From Planctomycetota bacterium (GTDB lineage: Bacteria; Planctomycetota; Planctomycetia; Isosphaerales; Isosphaeraceae), in the NCBI GenBank assembly GCA_021818605.1, contig JAKAUH010000402.1, positions 1-5,078 on the forward strand: DNA of 5,078 nt, written 5' to 3'. The notes under the pieces were generated by a model that saw only the letters and a program-made list of their open reading frames with translations, was not told the origin of the DNA and made no database searches. Position numbers and translations under genes: made by a program. Below are positions 4,927 through 5,078 of this stretch, one piece after another. Positions within the stretch are counted from its first letter, which is position 1, and every line of letters starts with the position of its first letter.

Positions 4927-5078
4927 AGGGAGTTCTTCTCGACATCAACGTCCTGCTCGACGTGTTCCTGGCGCGAAGCGAGTGGCTGGCGGATTCCGCG
5001 ACGGCCGTTCAGGCCGGCCTCGATGGCCGGGTCTCGGCCCAGATCTCCGCGGCGTCGCTCCCGACCATCTTGGACCTC
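4923..5078 (+). CDS. PIN-domain toxin (VapC-like ribonuclease), C-terminus beyond the window
   Basis: PIN toxins are Mg-dependent ribonucleases that cut tRNA, rRNA or mRNA when their antitoxin is lost. The ATG at 4923 overlaps the antitoxin stop (ATGA). The first 52 residues are visible. They open with MKGVLLDINVLLDVFLARSEW, the typical first beta-strand and helix of a PIN domain. Asp7 is the expected first catalytic acid, and Asp13 lies in the following helix. Then come a helix (about 22-34) and the strand VSAQISAASLPTILDL. Where many PIN proteins have a conserved acid after the SA motif, this one has Ser-Leu-Pro. The PIN_3-type subfamily also often lacks that residue, so this is not proof of inactivity. 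The remaining acids lie past the right edge. Fold and pairing are well supported; target and activity are not shown. Confidence 0.85.
   Translation, partial: MKGVLLDINVLLDVFLARSEWLADSATAVQAGLDGRVSAQISAASLPTILDL

Overview
The window is GC-rich DNA that looks like a planctomycete chromosome, plausibly from the Isosphaeraceae. That placement is inferred from strong G/C bias at third codon positions, GC-rich intergenic DNA carrying families of short palindromic repeats, and an antitoxin/PIN pair of a type I associate with planctomycetes and cyanobacteria. No rRNA, tRNA or other universal marker is present, so the placement is tentative.

Layout, left to right. (1) 3-830, minus strand: N-terminal 276 residues of a secreted lipoprotein that resembles a sugar-type ABC transporter substrate-binding protein (periplasmic type 1 fold). 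It runs off the left edge. (2) 831-1253: intergenic, with a (ATCG)n microsatellite at 949-980 and a four-copy nested repeat at 1157-1235 that forms a strong hairpin just past the uvrB stop. (3) 1254-3317, minus strand: complete uvrB, the damage-recognition helicase of nucleotide excision repair, with a good sigma-70-like promoter at 3363-3391. (4) 3318-4677: about 1.35 kb with no gene I can support. It is dense with structured repeats: a palindromic element with a repeated 12-mer (3525-3654), a 20-bp dyad (3719-3738), an AT-rich island with its own dyad (3905-3965), several GC hairpins (3991-4062), and a 151-bp inverted-repeat element (4371-4521). (5) 4678-5078, plus strand: an antitoxin gene with a perfect Shine-Dalgarno, overlapping by ATGA a PIN-domain toxin gene that runs off the right edge (VapBC-like).

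The uvrB and lipoprotein genes are co-directional but separated by 423 bp, so they are probably separate transcription units. The uvrB and toxin-antitoxin operons are divergent, and the repeat-rich spacer lies between their promoters. UvrB is housekeeping DNA repair and the toxin-antitoxin pair is accessory.

I found no CRISPR array, phage gene, transposase or obviously new multi-gene system. The least ordinary content is the non-coding structure: the nested repeat after uvrB, whose strand-specific G-U pair hints at an RNA role in the uvrB transcript, and the repeat families packed into the 1.35-kb spacer.
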